In this document: positions 24,382-33,480 of the stretch, in pieces | Numbering within the stretch: position 1 is the first letter of the stretch | Layout: every line of letters starts with the position of its first letter | From: Rubrivirga litoralis | Lineage (GTDB): Bacteria; Bacteroidota; Rhodothermia; Rhodothermales; Rubricoccaceae | DNA length: 64,000 bases | NCBI RefSeq assembly: GCF_031846415.1 | Contig: NZ_JAVRHT010000003.1 | Coordinates: 78,576-142,575 of the forward strand | Direction of reading: 5' to 3' | The notes under the pieces: generated by a model | The model's input: only the letters and a program-made list of their open reading frames with translations | Told to the model about the DNA's origin: nothing | The model's database searches: none | Translations under genes and position numbers: made by a program

Positions 24382-25728
24382 CTACCCGACGAGGTCGAGC
24401 GCCTTGGGGAGGCACACGTAGTCCCGTTCGCGGGCGCCGCCGAGCGCGCCCGGCGCGAGCACGCCCGTGCTCTCGGTCAGCTCGCGGACGCGGCCGTCGC
24501 GCTCCAGGATGCACACCGGGTCGCGGTCGGCGTCGTAGGCCGCCAGCCGCTCGCGGCCGACCGCGACGTAGTAGCGCGCGTCGTCGCGGGCGGTCGCGGG
24601 CGTCGAGATCCCCTCGGCCACGAGCCACGCCGCCGCGCGGTCGCGCCACGCCTCCACGTCGGCGTCCGGGGGCGGGGCGTCGAGCGGCGTCGTGCGGAAC
24701 AGGTCCCGGTCGACGAACCGGCGCGCGAGGTCGGCGAGGACGCGGTCGGCCGAGCCCGCCCACCGCTTGAGGCTGTACAGGACGTCGGTGTCGTCGAGCG
24801 CCGCGAACGCGTCGAGCAGCGGCCCGTGGAGGTCCGAGGCCGGGTCGAGGTCGTCGGCCGTGGCCCGCCCCGCCAGGAAAAAGGCGAAGGGCGGGGCGGT
24901 CTCGGCCAGCGCCGGGTCCGTGCCCCACCGCTCGCGCGCGCGGCCGACGGCGGCGCGGAGCACGTGGTCGGCCGCGATGACCGTCTTGTGGAGGTACACC
25001 TGGCCGTACATGAGGCGCCGGCTGAGGAGCACGTTCTCGACCGCGTACGCGCCCTTCGCCTCGATCACGATCCGCCCCGCCCCGGCGGTTTGCGCCCCGG
25101 CCGCCCCGCCCCGCCCGCCGCCGGGGGCGGGGTGGACGCGCATCGTCTTGATCACGCGGTCGACGCCGACGACGCCCTCGGCCACGCCCGTGTAGAAGGA
25201 GTCGCGGCGGAGGTAGTCCAGCCGGTCCATGTCGAGCTGGCTCGCGAGCAGGCTGTGGAAGAACGGGCGCGGGTAGGCCCCGTCGAAGATGGCGAGCGCC
25301 GTGCGGAGCGCCCCGCCCAGGCGGGCGTCGAGCCGCGCCATGAGCGCCCGGCTCATCCGCTCGTGGTGGTGCCGCCGGCCGGAGGGGCCGGGCGGGAGCA
25401 GCTCGTGCTCGAGCGTGTGCGAGAATGGCCCGTGGCCGACGTCGTGGAGAAGCGCCGCCGCGAGCGCGCCGCCGACCTCGTCGGTGTCCATCACCGTCCC
25501 CTTCTCGCGGAGCGTGTCGAGCGCGTCTTGCATCAGCGCCATCGCCCCGATCCCGTGCTCGAACCGCGTGTGCACGGCGCCGGGGAAGACGAGGAACCCG
25601 AGCCCGAGCTGCCGGATCCGCCGCAGCCGCTGGACCTCGGGCTGCTCGACGAGCGACAGCACGAGCCCCTTGGGCACCGCGATGAACCCGTGGACGGGAT
25701 CGTTGAACAGCGTAAACCGGCTCGGCAC
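24382..25728 (-). CDS. HD-domain phosphohydrolase (YdhJ/SAMHD1-like)
   Basis: Cytoplasmic HD-superfamily protein of about 448 residues. FNDPVHGFI (residues 8-16) is the typical start, followed by RLRRIRQLGLGFLVFPGAVHTRFEHGIGAM with metal-binding His53, and AALLHDVGHGPFSHTLEH with the HD pair at 95-96; RLDYLRRDSFYTGVAEGVVG supplies the D-x6-Y segment. Relatives are dNTP triphosphohydrolases or uncharacterised nucleotide phosphohydrolases. GTG at 25728 is chosen because FTLFNDPVHG follows; a TTG at 25740 lies inside the GGACCCAAAGGG element and is less likely. Confidence 0.88.
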   Translation of the reverse strand: MPSRFTLFNDPVHGFIAVPKGLVLSLVEQPEVQRLRRIRQLGLGFLVFPGAVHTRFEHGIGAMALMQDALDTLREKGTVMDTDEVGGALAAALLHDVGHGPFSHTLEHELLPPGPSGRRHHHERMSRALMARLDARLGGALRTALAIFDGAYPRPFFHSLLASQLDMDRLDYLRRDSFYTGVAEGVVGVDRVIKTMRVHPAPGGGRGGAAGAQTAGAGRIVIEAKGAYAVENVLLSRRLMYGQVYLHKTVIAADHVLRAAVGRARERWGTDPALAETAPPFAFFLAGRATADDLDPASDLHGPLLDAFAALDDTDVLYSLKRWAGSADRVLADLARRFVDRDLFRTTPLDAPPPDADVEAWRDRAAAWLVAEGISTPATARDDARYYVAVGRERLAAYDADRDPVCILERDGRVRELTESTGVLAPGALGGARERDYVCLPKALDLVG

Positions 25729-25732
25729 GGAC

Positions 25733-25744
25733 GGACCCAAAGGG
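25733..25744 (-). promoter_or_regulatory. GGACCCAAAGGG element upstream of the HD gene
   Basis: Identical 12-mer to 17552-17563, five bases from the chosen GTG. A one-base variant (GGACCCCAAGGG) lies at 25827-25838. Confidence 0.45.
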
Positions 25745-26063
25745 CGGGCGGGGGCGGGGTGGCGCCGGAGTCTACCGCCCCGCCCCCCTCAGCGTGCGGC
25801 GAGCAGCGTGCGGCGAGCAACGGGCGGACCCCAAGGGCGGGGCGGTCGCGCCGAGCGCGCCGCCATCCCGAGGCGGCGGCCGTCCCCCTCCTGGCCAGGA
25901 GGGGCTAGGGGTGGTCGTCGGGCGGGCGGGGCGGTTCGGGAAAGGGGCCGCCCCGCCCGTCGCCGCCCGTTCGCTGCGCTCCCTTCATCGCACGAACCGT
26001 CCCCTTTGAAAAGAGGCACTCCACCCCGCCCCCGACGCGCGAGGGCGGGGCGGCCGCATCTTC

Positions 26064-26140
26064 CGCTCGCCGCTCGCCGCTCGCCGCTCGCCGCTCGCCG
26101 CTCGCCGCTCGCCGCTCGCCGCTCGCCGCTCGCCGCTCGC
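26064..26140. repeat. Perfect heptamer array, 11 copies of CGCTCGC
   Basis: Eleven uninterrupted CGCTCGC units (77 bases) are followed by CGCC and then the stop triplet of the minus-strand gene at 26145, the same four-base spacing as the array at 16135-16190. Confidence 0.95.
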
Positions 26141-26144
26141 CGCC

Positions 26145-28349
26145 TCAGAACCGGACCCGCACCTGCACCCCCAGGTCCCGCACCCGATTCCCCTCGACGG
26201 CGTCCGCCCCGGACCCGATGCGGCGGACGTCGCGGAGCCACGTCGCCGCCAGCTTCGCCTGGACCGTCACCGCCGGGACGGGCTGCGCCGAGAGCAGGAC
26301 GTAGGCCCGCGCGCCCCGCCCCGCCAGCGCGGGGACGGAAAAGACGCCCGTGAGGTCGTTCTCGAACACGAACACCCGCGAGGCGAACCCGTCCGTCTCG
26401 AACAGCGCGAGCCGGGCGCTCGCGCGGAGCCACCCCAGCGCCTGCCAGCGGACGTCCTGGTAGACGAGCGAGCCCGTCTCGACCGCCCCGCCCGGCGCGA
26501 CGGCCCGCGAGCCCTCGACGCGCGCGCGCAGGCGGAGCGCCCGCGACGCGTCCCACTCGCCCTGGAGGCGGACCGACTGCCGCGTCCGCGCGCCCAGCCC
26601 GCCGACAGCCGAGCCCGGCACCACGTTCGGCACGTCGAGGCCGACCTCGCGCGTCTCGGTCCGCGCCTGGAGCGAGGCCCGGAGGTAGCGCCGCGGCCGG
26701 TGCTCGACGCGCACGAGCGCCTCCCAGCCCTGGCTCGGGCGGGGCACCGTAAAGCGCAGGAACGGGAAGCGGTACTGGTCGAGGTACGCGTCGACCGTCC
26801 ACGCCCGGGCGGGGCGGAGGCGGAGCCCGGCGTAGAGCCCGGTCTCGTTCTGGCCGACCCCGTTCCGCTCGCCGAACGGGTAGCCGTGGAGGGTCGTGAA
26901 GCCGGGGGCGTAGTGGCGGCCGACGACCAGGAGCTCGGCCGCGCCCAGCGACGCCAGGAGCCCGCCCACGCCGCCGAGCGCCCCGCCCGGCCCGCGCGCG
27001 AGTTCCCCGAACGCCCGCCCCGCCCGGACCGAGGCGTCGGCGTAGGCGCTGACGGTCGTGGCGTCCGTGCCCTCGAACGCGAACCGCTGGTCGGGGCGCG
27101 GGCCGCGCGCGAGCGGGGTGGAAAACGTCGAGTGCATGCCCACGACGCCCGCGCGGCCGACCACGCGCGCCGACGCCAGGCGGAGCTCCGCCCCGCCCCC
27201 GACGAGCGTCTCGCCGAGCGCCCCGCGCCGCGCCCGCTCGCGGTCCGTCCGGTGGAGGCCGGTGGACGTCCGGCTCGTGACGGTGCCGAGGCCGTCCGTC
27301 GTGTCGGGCGCGAGGACGCTCGCGTCGAGGCTCCGGCGGCTCGCGAACGCCGAGACGTAGACGTAGGGCGTGGCCGCGACCGTCAGCCCGGCGCCGCGGA
27401 GGAAATTCGTCTCGTCGACCGAGCCGTACGGGCGGAGCCCGCGCCCGCTGCGGAGCGGCCCGCCGACGGCGTCCGGCCCTTTCCCGAACCCCGACGCCCG
27501 CCACAGCGCCACGCCCTGCCCGAACTCCGCCACGAAGTCGCCGACGACGAGCGCGTCGATGCGGCCGGCGTCGAGGAGCGCGGCGTGCCCGCTCACGTGG
27601 TCGTACCCCACCCCGCCCGCGAACGGCTCGCCGGGGTCCTTCTCCAGCGTGAGGTTGACGCTGAGCTGCCGCCGGTACGTCGCCTGGAGGCGCGTGTAGA
27701 CGCGGGCCGGGCCGCCGGCGTAGACCCTCGCCGAGTCGGGGCCGAGAAAGCCGGCGCCCAGGTCGAGCCGCCGCTGCACGCGCTGCGTGCCTGCGTAGCG
27801 GAGCCCCGAGGCCACGTCGGCGAGCGTGGGCGGGGCGGGAAACCGGGCGGGGCGGCCGGCGACCGCGGTGAGGTAGGGGCCGGCGTCGAGCACGTCAGCG
27901 CGGGAGAGGCCGTCGACGCGGCGCAGGGCGTCGACCGACGAGAACGGTCCGTTCGCCTCGCGGTCGCGGACGACGGCCGCGGCCCCGACCGGCCCCAGCG
28001 CGGGCACCTGCGCGAGCTCCTCGGCCGTCGCCGCGTTCACGTCGAGCGGGTCGGCGCGGATCGCCGCGAGCCGCTCCAGGAGCGCCGTCGGGTCGCCCTC
28101 GACGCCGTCCTCGACGAGCGCCTCGAACCGGGCGTCCAGCGCGTCCGCGATATCGAGCGTGTCGGGCGGGGCGGGGCGGACCTGCGCGGCGGCGGGGGAG
28201 AGGGCGAGGACCGCGAGGCCGAGCGCGAGCCGCCGCGCCCAGGCCGACCGGCCGCCGCCCCGCCCGAGCGTTTCGGCCCGCCCTGGCCCTCCGCCCCGCC
28301 CTCGGCGGGCGGGGTGGGGGAGAGGGCGATGCGGGCGGGGCGGCCTCAA
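26145..28349 (-). CDS. Helix-hairpin-helix outer-membrane barrel-like protein
   Basis: After an export signal (RRLALGLAVLALSPAAAQ) the protein has a helix-hairpin-helix region (DPLDVNAATAEELAQVPALGPVGAAAVVRDRE...FSSVDALRRVDGLSRADV) and then about 550 residues of alternating beta-strand pattern ending in NRVRDLGVQVRVRF, the terminal aromatic of an outer-membrane barrel. Such HhH-barrel proteins are common and uncharacterised in Bacteroidota. The only start compatible with the upstream gene is a TTG at 28349 whose bases overlap the preceding TGA (TTTTGA), giving 734 residues with an unusually long basic leader; the true start is uncertain. Probably cotranscribed with the PorV-like gene. Confidence 0.75.
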   Translation of the reverse strand: MRPPRPHRPLPHPARRGRGGGPGRAETLGRGGGRSAWARRLALGLAVLALSPAAAQVRPAPPDTLDIADALDARFEALVEDGVEGDPTALLERLAAIRADPLDVNAATAEELAQVPALGPVGAAAVVRDREANGPFSSVDALRRVDGLSRADVLDAGPYLTAVAGRPARFPAPPTLADVASGLRYAGTQRVQRRLDLGAGFLGPDSARVYAGGPARVYTRLQATYRRQLSVNLTLEKDPGEPFAGGVGYDHVSGHAALLDAGRIDALVVGDFVAEFGQGVALWRASGFGKGPDAVGGPLRSGRGLRPYGSVDETNFLRGAGLTVAATPYVYVSAFASRRSLDASVLAPDTTDGLGTVTSRTSTGLHRTDRERARRGALGETLVGGGAELRLASARVVGRAGVVGMHSTFSTPLARGPRPDQRFAFEGTDATTVSAYADASVRAGRAFGELARGPGGALGGVGGLLASLGAAELLVVGRHYAPGFTTLHGYPFGERNGVGQNETGLYAGLRLRPARAWTVDAYLDQYRFPFLRFTVPRPSQGWEALVRVEHRPRRYLRASLQARTETREVGLDVPNVVPGSAVGGLGARTRQSVRLQGEWDASRALRLRARVEGSRAVAPGGAVETGSLVYQDVRWQALGWLRASARLALFETDGFASRVFVFENDLTGVFSVPALAGRGARAYVLLSAQPVPAVTVQAKLAATWLRDVRRIGSGADAVEGNRVRDLGVQVRVRF

Positions 28350-29188
28350 AACGCCACCTCGACGCCGATGGCCGGCGTGAACCCCAGCGACTCGTGCCGC
28401 TCGACGGCCACGTCCGCCCGGAGCGCGCCGATCGACAGGCCGACGCCGCCCGCGAGGCGGACCGGCCCGGTCGAGACGCCCAGCCGGGCGACGAGCACGC
28501 GGGCGAGCGCGGCCTCGGCGCCGGCCCGCACCGACAGCCCGAGGTCTCGGTCCTGGTCGGCGTCGAGCACGAGGAGCGCCCGCGGCGACGGCCGGTACGC
28601 GACGCCCACGGTGACGCCGGGGACCGTCGATGCCGACGCGCCGAGGTCGTCGCCCCGGAGCCCGAGCAGGTTGCGGGCCGCCAAGCCGGCCCGGAGGCCG
28701 GGCGCGAGGTCGGCCTGGAGGCCGGCCCCGACCAGGACCGTCGTCGCCGACTCGAACCCCTCGGTCACGGCCGACTCGACGCCCGCCGACACGCCCACGT
28801 CCAGCCGCCGGCCGACCCCGAGGCGGACGCCCCGCGCGACGCCCGCGACGACGCGCGTCTCGCGCCGTTCCGAGAACCCGTACGTCCGCCCGCTCGCGCC
28901 GACGACGCCGAGCGGGGTGGGGAGCGCGGCCACGGCCGAGGCCAAGCCCAACTCGCCCAGCCCGAACGCCTGGCTCGCCTGGAGTCCGATGCGCGGGCCG
29001 CCCAAGCCGGCGAGCGCCGCCGGGTTCGTGTGGCCCCACGGCTCGGCGCCGATCGCCACGCCGGCCCGGCCCAATGCGAGCACGCGCGCCCCGCCCTCGG
29101 CGAGCTGGGCCTCGGCCCGCCCCGCCCCGCCCAGCACGACCGCCACGAGCAGGAGGACGGCGCGGGCGAGCGGGGTGGGGGCGCGCAT
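28346..29188 (-). CDS. PorV/UPF0164-like outer-membrane protein
   Basis: The 280-residue protein has a signal peptide (RAVLLLVAVVLGGAGRAEAQ) followed by GARVLALGRAGVAIGAEPWGHTNPAALAGL, the start typical of PorV/PorQ-type outer-membrane proteins (gene neighbours or components of type IX secretion in Bacteroidota). The rest is a regular beta-strand pattern (LGVGRRLDVGVSAGVE, ADLAPGLRAGLAARNLLG, VARLGVSTGPVRLAGGVGLS) ending in IGVEVAF with a terminal Phe. No other type IX gene is present, so a general porin or assembly role is as likely. Confidence 0.7.
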   Translation of the reverse strand: MRAPTPLARAVLLLVAVVLGGAGRAEAQLAEGGARVLALGRAGVAIGAEPWGHTNPAALAGLGGPRIGLQASQAFGLGELGLASAVAALPTPLGVVGASGRTYGFSERRETRVVAGVARGVRLGVGRRLDVGVSAGVESAVTEGFESATTVLVGAGLQADLAPGLRAGLAARNLLGLRGDDLGASASTVPGVTVGVAYRPSPRALLVLDADQDRDLGLSVRAGAEAALARVLVARLGVSTGPVRLAGGVGLSIGALRADVAVERHESLGFTPAIGVEVAF

Positions 29189-29283
29189 AATGGTCTAGCG
29201 GTCTCGTTGGGGGCGGGGCGGACGAGGTCCGTAGCTTCCTCTCCGTGCGGAACGTACCCGGCCGCCTCTGCCCACCAGACTCG

Positions 29284-30201
29284 ATGAGACTCATGCCCTG
29301 GTATCGCTTTGGCGCACTCCTCGTCCTGGCGGTCGCCCTCGCCGCGCCGGCAGCGGCCCAGGAGCTGAACTGCGTGGTCTCGATCAACCGGCAGGCCGTC
29401 CCGGGGAGCGAGTACGAGTTCCTCGACGAGCTCCGCACGGAAGTCGCGCGCTACCTCAACGACCGGGCGTGGACCGAGGACCGCTACCAGGCCGACGAGC
29501 AGATCGACTGCGACGTCCAGATCACGATCCGCCAGGCCGTTACGCTCTCGACGTTCAGCGCCCAGATCGTGGTCCAGTCCAGCCGGCCGGTCTACGGGAC
29601 CGCTCAGCGGACGACGCTGCTCGCCGTGCCCGACGCCAAGTGGACCTTCGGCTACACGCGCGGGCAGGCGCTCGTGTACGACCCGAACCGCTACAACTCG
29701 CTCACGTCGGTCCTCGACTTCTACGCCAACCTCATGCTGGGCTACGACTACGACTCGTTCGCCCCGCTGGGCGGGACGGTCTACTTCGAGCGGGCGCGGC
29801 AGACGGCGGAGCTGGCCCGGGGGGCGATCGGGGCCACGGACTGGCAGAGCGACCGGGCCGACGAGCAGACCCGGTCCCTCCTGATCCAGGAGGTGCTCAA
29901 CCCGACCTTCGAGCCGCTCCGCCGGGCCATGTTCACGTACCACTACACGGTCCTCGACCACTTTCTCGTCGAGCCCGAGGTGGCGTGGGTGGAGGCGACG
30001 GCCATGCTCGGGCGGCTCCACGAGCTGTTCCTCCTCTCCAGCCGCCGTCGGTACGTGACCGACCTGTTCTACGCGGCCAAGTACCAGGAGCTCACCGACC
30101 TCCTGATCGACGCGCCGCAGCGGAACGAGGCCTACGCGCTCCTCTCGGAGATGGACCCGTCGCACCTCGCGACGTACGACGCGCTCGTCTCGGGCCGCTA
30201 G
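29284..30201 (+). CDS. DUF4835-family exported protein
   Basis: The 305-residue product has a signal peptide (WYRFGALLVLAVALAAPAAAQ) and then QELNCVVSINRQAVPGSEYEFLDELRTEVARYLNDRAWT, the opening pattern of the Bacteroidota-specific DUF4835 family, whose members are secreted or periplasmic and of unknown function. The rest is mostly helical (LTSVLDFYANLMLGYDYDSFAPLGG, AMFTYHYTVLDHFLVEPEVAW). The ATG at 29284 is chosen because it begins just before the signal peptide; one at 29293 is also possible. Family membership supports a Bacteroidota/Rhodothermota origin of the window. Confidence 0.8.
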   Translation: MRLMPWYRFGALLVLAVALAAPAAAQELNCVVSINRQAVPGSEYEFLDELRTEVARYLNDRAWTEDRYQADEQIDCDVQITIRQAVTLSTFSAQIVVQSSRPVYGTAQRTTLLAVPDAKWTFGYTRGQALVYDPNRYNSLTSVLDFYANLMLGYDYDSFAPLGGTVYFERARQTAELARGAIGATDWQSDRADEQTRSLLIQEVLNPTFEPLRRAMFTYHYTVLDHFLVEPEVAWVEATAMLGRLHELFLLSSRRRYVTDLFYAAKYQELTDLLIDAPQRNEAYALLSEMDPSHLATYDALVSGR

Positions 30202-30260
30202 CGGGCGGGGCGGCACCACCCCGCCCCCGGGTCCTGCGGCGGGGGCGGGGCGGTTCCGGC

Positions 30261-32333
30261 TCAGTCCCGGGCGATCCGGGCGCTGCGGATCAGGTCGCCC
30301 TGGAGGATGCGGTCGACGACGTCCTGGCCCGCGACGACGCGGCCGAACGCCGTGTAGCGGCCGTCGAGGTGCGGCTGCGGGCTGTGCGTGACGAAAAACT
30401 GGGCGCCCTCGGTGTCCTTGCCCGCGCTCGCCATGCCGGCCGTGCCCGTCGTGAACCGGAGCCGCGTGAACTCGCTTCGGATCGGCGTGGCCGGCCCGCC
30501 GTAGCCGTCGCGGCGCGTGTAGTCGCCGCCCTGGACCACGAACGCCGGGACCACGCGGTGGAACGGGACGCCGTCGTAGAGGTCGCGGGCGGCCGTCGCC
30601 GCGATGCGCTGGGCCGTCTGCGGCGCCGACTCCACGTCGAGCTCGATCTCGACCCGGCCCCGGTCGGTGTCGAGCACGAGGCGCGGGGCCGAGCCGAGGC
30701 GGGCGAGAAAGTCCCAGTCGACCGACGTCGTCTCCACCCCGCCCTCGCCGGCCAGGTCCACCTCGACGCCCTCGGTGAGCCGGTCGTTGAGCGCGTCGCG
30801 GGCCGCGCGGCGGAGCACGGGGTGGCCGCCCTGGAGCGCGACCCCGACCAGGAAGTCGACCTCGGACCCGTCGCGGATCTGGCCGGCCGCGCGGAGGATC
30901 TCGACCATCGGCTCGACGTCGGCCGGCGCGTCGAGGTCGGCGTAGACGTCGCGGAGGAGGGCGCCGGCGCCGAGCGGCCAGAACGCCGAGTCGGCCAGGG
31001 CGCGGGCCGACTCGGTCGCCGTGGCGAGGTCGGCCCGGCGGAGGCCCTGCGAGAAGGCGTCGTAGAACGGCCGCGCGCCCGAGGTCCCGGCCTCCCACCG
31101 CTGGCGGAGGGCGCCGAGCGCGGCGGCCGCGCTGCGCACGTCGGCGCCGCCGGCCTCGGCGAACAGGCGCGCGCGCGAGGCCGCGTCGTCGGCCACGCCG
31201 AGCGCGCGGAGCGCGGCGGCGCGTGCGAACGGGTCCTGCTGGCGGTCGGCCCACGCGGCGACGGCATCGCCCCGCCCCGCCCGCGCGAGGAGCGGGAGCG
31301 CGGCGGCCTGGACCGGCCACGGGCGGCGGCCGCCGACGGCGTCGAGCGCGAGCGCCACCTCGCTCGGCGAGGGCGGGGCAGCGTCGGTGGCCAACTGCTC
31401 GAAGGCCACCTGCGCCACGTGCGGGTTCGGGTCGTCGGTGGCGCGGGCGAGGGCGGGGCGGCCGGCCGTGCCCAGGGCGCCGAGCGCGCGCGCGGCGTCC
31501 ACGCGCGCCCGCCAGTCGGGGGCGTCGGCGAGCGCGGCGGCGAGGCGGCCGGCGTCCTGCGGGTCTTCGAGGCGGCCGAGTGCGCGAGCGAGCGCGCCCC
31601 GCCCCGCCCCGCTCACCTGCGGCCCGCTCCCGTCGAACGCCGCGCGGAGTGCCGCGGCCTGGTCGCGCCACGCCGAGACCGGCGCGCGCGAGAACGCGTA
31701 CGCCGCCGCCTCGCGGACCCGAGCATCGGGGGCGCCCAGGCGGACGGCCAGGGCCTGCGCCCAGGCGTTGCTGGTCACGCCGCGTAGGCCCATCCGCGCC
31801 AGCGCCAGCGTGCGCCGCGCTTCGAGGCCGTCGGGGAGCGGGACCTGGAGGAGCGGAGCGATGTCGGCCCGCCCGCCCGTCTTGCCCACGGCGTCGAGGA
31901 GCTCGGCGAGCACAGCCGGCGCGGCCTCGGTGCGCAGCGAGACGAGCAGCGCCACGCCGGCCGTCGAGTCGGCCGACTGGCCGAGCGCGAACGCGGCGTC
32001 GGCGCGGACGGACGGGGCCTCGTCGGAGAGCGCCGCGCGGAGCGCGGGGACGGCCTCGGGCGCCTGCACCGAGCCCAGCGCAAACGCCGCGCGGGCTCGC
32101 ACCACGCTGTCGGGGCTCTCGAGCGCGGCGATCAGCCCATCGGCGTCGCGGCGGACCTGGAGGTCGACGAGCGCCTGGAGGTCGGGCCGCGCGAGCAGGC
32201 CGTCGGGTGCCCGGCCATCCAGGACGGCGTCGGGCGGGGCGGACGGCGCCGCCCCGCCCGAGGTGACCGCGCATCCGGCGGCGAGGAACGCGAGGGCCGC
32301 AACGGCGGCGAGAGGGGCGGGGTGGAGGCGCAC
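30261..32333 (-). CDS. HEAT-repeat lipoprotein with C-terminal cyclophilin domain
   Basis: The 690-residue protein starts with a lipoprotein signal (AAVAALAFLAAGC). About residues 45-480 are HEAT-like helical repeats (VRARAAFALGSVQAPEAVPALRAALSDE, VRADAAFALGQSAD and many more), and about 530-690 form a cyclophilin-type peptidyl-prolyl isomerase: VEIELDVESAPQTAQ, YDGVPFHRVVPAFVVQGGD, TAGMASAGKDTEGAQFFVTHSPQPHLDGRYTAFGRVV. It is probably an envelope-anchored folding factor with a protein-binding scaffold. The GTG at 32333 begins the signal peptide. The same combination occurs in other Bacteroidota. Confidence 0.9.
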   Translation of the reverse strand: MRLHPAPLAAVAALAFLAAGCAVTSGGAAPSAPPDAVLDGRAPDGLLARPDLQALVDLQVRRDADGLIAALESPDSVVRARAAFALGSVQAPEAVPALRAALSDEAPSVRADAAFALGQSADSTAGVALLVSLRTEAAPAVLAELLDAVGKTGGRADIAPLLQVPLPDGLEARRTLALARMGLRGVTSNAWAQALAVRLGAPDARVREAAAYAFSRAPVSAWRDQAAALRAAFDGSGPQVSGAGRGALARALGRLEDPQDAGRLAAALADAPDWRARVDAARALGALGTAGRPALARATDDPNPHVAQVAFEQLATDAAPPSPSEVALALDAVGGRRPWPVQAAALPLLARAGRGDAVAAWADRQQDPFARAAALRALGVADDAASRARLFAEAGGADVRSAAAALGALRQRWEAGTSGARPFYDAFSQGLRRADLATATESARALADSAFWPLGAGALLRDVYADLDAPADVEPMVEILRAAGQIRDGSEVDFLVGVALQGGHPVLRRAARDALNDRLTEGVEVDLAGEGGVETTSVDWDFLARLGSAPRLVLDTDRGRVEIELDVESAPQTAQRIAATAARDLYDGVPFHRVVPAFVVQGGDYTRRDGYGGPATPIRSEFTRLRFTTGTAGMASAGKDTEGAQFFVTHSPQPHLDGRYTAFGRVVAGQDVVDRILQGDLIRSARIARD

Positions 32334-32456
32334 GGAGTCCGGGGGGAGGAGCGGCAGGCGGGCCGGCGACTAACGGGCGCCGGCGTGGCCTGGTGCATCA
32401 GGCCGCAGTCGGATCGGCGATCGCCCGCCGTGGCCCCGCCCGCCGGGAGCAACGGG

Positions 32457-32540
32457 TGCGAAAGAGGGGACTCGAACCCCTACGGCCTTTCGGCCACCAG
32501 ATCCTAAGTCTGGCGCGTCTACCAATTCCGCCACTCTCGC
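32457..32540 (-). tRNA. tRNA-Leu (anticodon UAG)
   Basis: Read on the minus strand, a seven-pair acceptor stem (GCGAGAG with CTTTCGC) encloses a D arm, an anticodon arm CCAGA-CTTAGGA-TCTGG with anticodon TAG, a long class II variable arm (GGCC GAAA GGCC) and a TTCGAGT T-loop. The 3' CCA is not encoded (the next bases are CCC). It lies in a small gap between the HEAT-cyclophilin gene and the phosphatase-superfamily gene, both on the same strand. Confidence 0.96.
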
Positions 32541-32559
32541 AGGTGACCAAGATAACCGC

Positions 32560-33480
32560 CTACGCCGCCCCGCCCGCGAGGAGCGCCACGACACGCGGCG
32601 TCACATCGAGGAGCGAGCGGGCGTCGGCGAACGCGCCCGCGCCGTCGCCCCAGGCTACGAGCGGGACCGGGTGGCGCGTGTGGGTCTTGGTGCCCAGGTC
32701 CTCCAGGTTGCCGTGGTCGCTGGTCACGACGAGGAGATCGGCCGGGCCGAGGGCGCCGAGGAGGGTGTCGAAAAAGCGGTCGAGCGACCGAAGAACGGCC
32801 GCCGCGCGGTCCGGGTCGCGGCTGTGCCCGGCCTTGTCGGTCAGGAAGTACTCGGACAGCGTGAACGCGTGGCGCCGTGCGAGGCGCGCGAGGCGCCGCG
32901 CCGCCTCGGCCTCCGTCGTCGGCTCGTGGTCGGGGTCGAGCAGGCGCGCCCACGTCTCGCCCGTGAGGTCGGCCGGGAGCGCCTCACCGCGCGCGAGGTC
33001 GGCCGCCCGGCGCAGGCGAACGCCCGCCGAGTGCGCCGCGAGCGTCGTCGTGGTCCACCGGCCGCGGGCTTCGACGGCGTCGAAAAAACGGTCGGGGTAG
33101 GCGTTCGCGAACGCCAGCCGGTCCGGCGCCACCCCGCCCGCGACGAGCCGCGCGAACACGCTCCGCGCAGCGACGGTGGGGCGGACGGCCGTAGGCGGGT
33201 ACGGCCCAAAGTGGCGCCCGTGGAGGCGGACGGCGTCCTCGCCCGTGAACAGCGCCGACTGCCCGGTCCCGCTCTGCGGCAGCCCGTCCACGCCCAGCGT
33301 GGCGTCGATCGGCACGAACACGTGGCGGGCCTCGCGGACCGGCGCGGCCTCGGCCGTCCACCGCTGGCCGCCCGCGAGCTGCTCGAAGGCGGGGAGGTTG
33401 AGGGCGCTGAACGGGTTGTCCGCCCCGCCCGGCCCCAGCCCGACGCCGTCGAGGAAGACGAAGACGACGCGCTCGGTCAC
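32560..33480 (-). CDS. Alkaline-phosphatase-superfamily metalloenzyme
   Basis: The 306-residue product has VVFVFLDGVGLGPGGADNP (first metal-binding Asp), LPQSGTGQSALFTGEDAV (nucleophile region), YFLTDKAGHSRDPD and LLVVTSDHGNLEDLGTKTHTRHPVPLVAWG, which carry the Asp and His ligands of the phosphoglycerate-mutase/phosphopentomutase/sulfatase superfamily. It is shorter than cofactor-independent phosphoglycerate mutase and lacks that enzyme's inserted domain, so its substrate is open. The GTG start overlaps the stop of the upstream DprA-like gene (GTGA), indicating translational coupling. Confidence 0.78.
   Translation of the reverse strand: MTERVVFVFLDGVGLGPGGADNPFSALNLPAFEQLAGGQRWTAEAAPVREARHVFVPIDATLGVDGLPQSGTGQSALFTGEDAVRLHGRHFGPYPPTAVRPTVAARSVFARLVAGGVAPDRLAFANAYPDRFFDAVEARGRWTTTTLAAHSAGVRLRRAADLARGEALPADLTGETWARLLDPDHEPTTEAEAARRLARLARRHAFTLSEYFLTDKAGHSRDPDRAAAVLRSLDRFFDTLLGALGPADLLVVTSDHGNLEDLGTKTHTRHPVPLVAWGDGAGAFADARSLLDVTPRVVALLAGGAA

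Larger units (their letters stand above)
25729..26144. other. 416-base gap with repeats
   Basis: No coding sequence is seen. The gap contains the GGACCCAAAGGG elements, CAGCGTGCGGCGAGCA repeats near 25790-25820, GGGCGGGGYGG copies, and the large heptamer array at 26064-26140 next to the following gene's stop. Confidence 0.6.

Noticed and set aside
28765..32274. Very long Arg/Pro/Ala-rich open frames overlapping good genes
   Set aside because: They are antisense or out-of-frame shadows typical of high GC; they lack domains and overlap well-supported genes.
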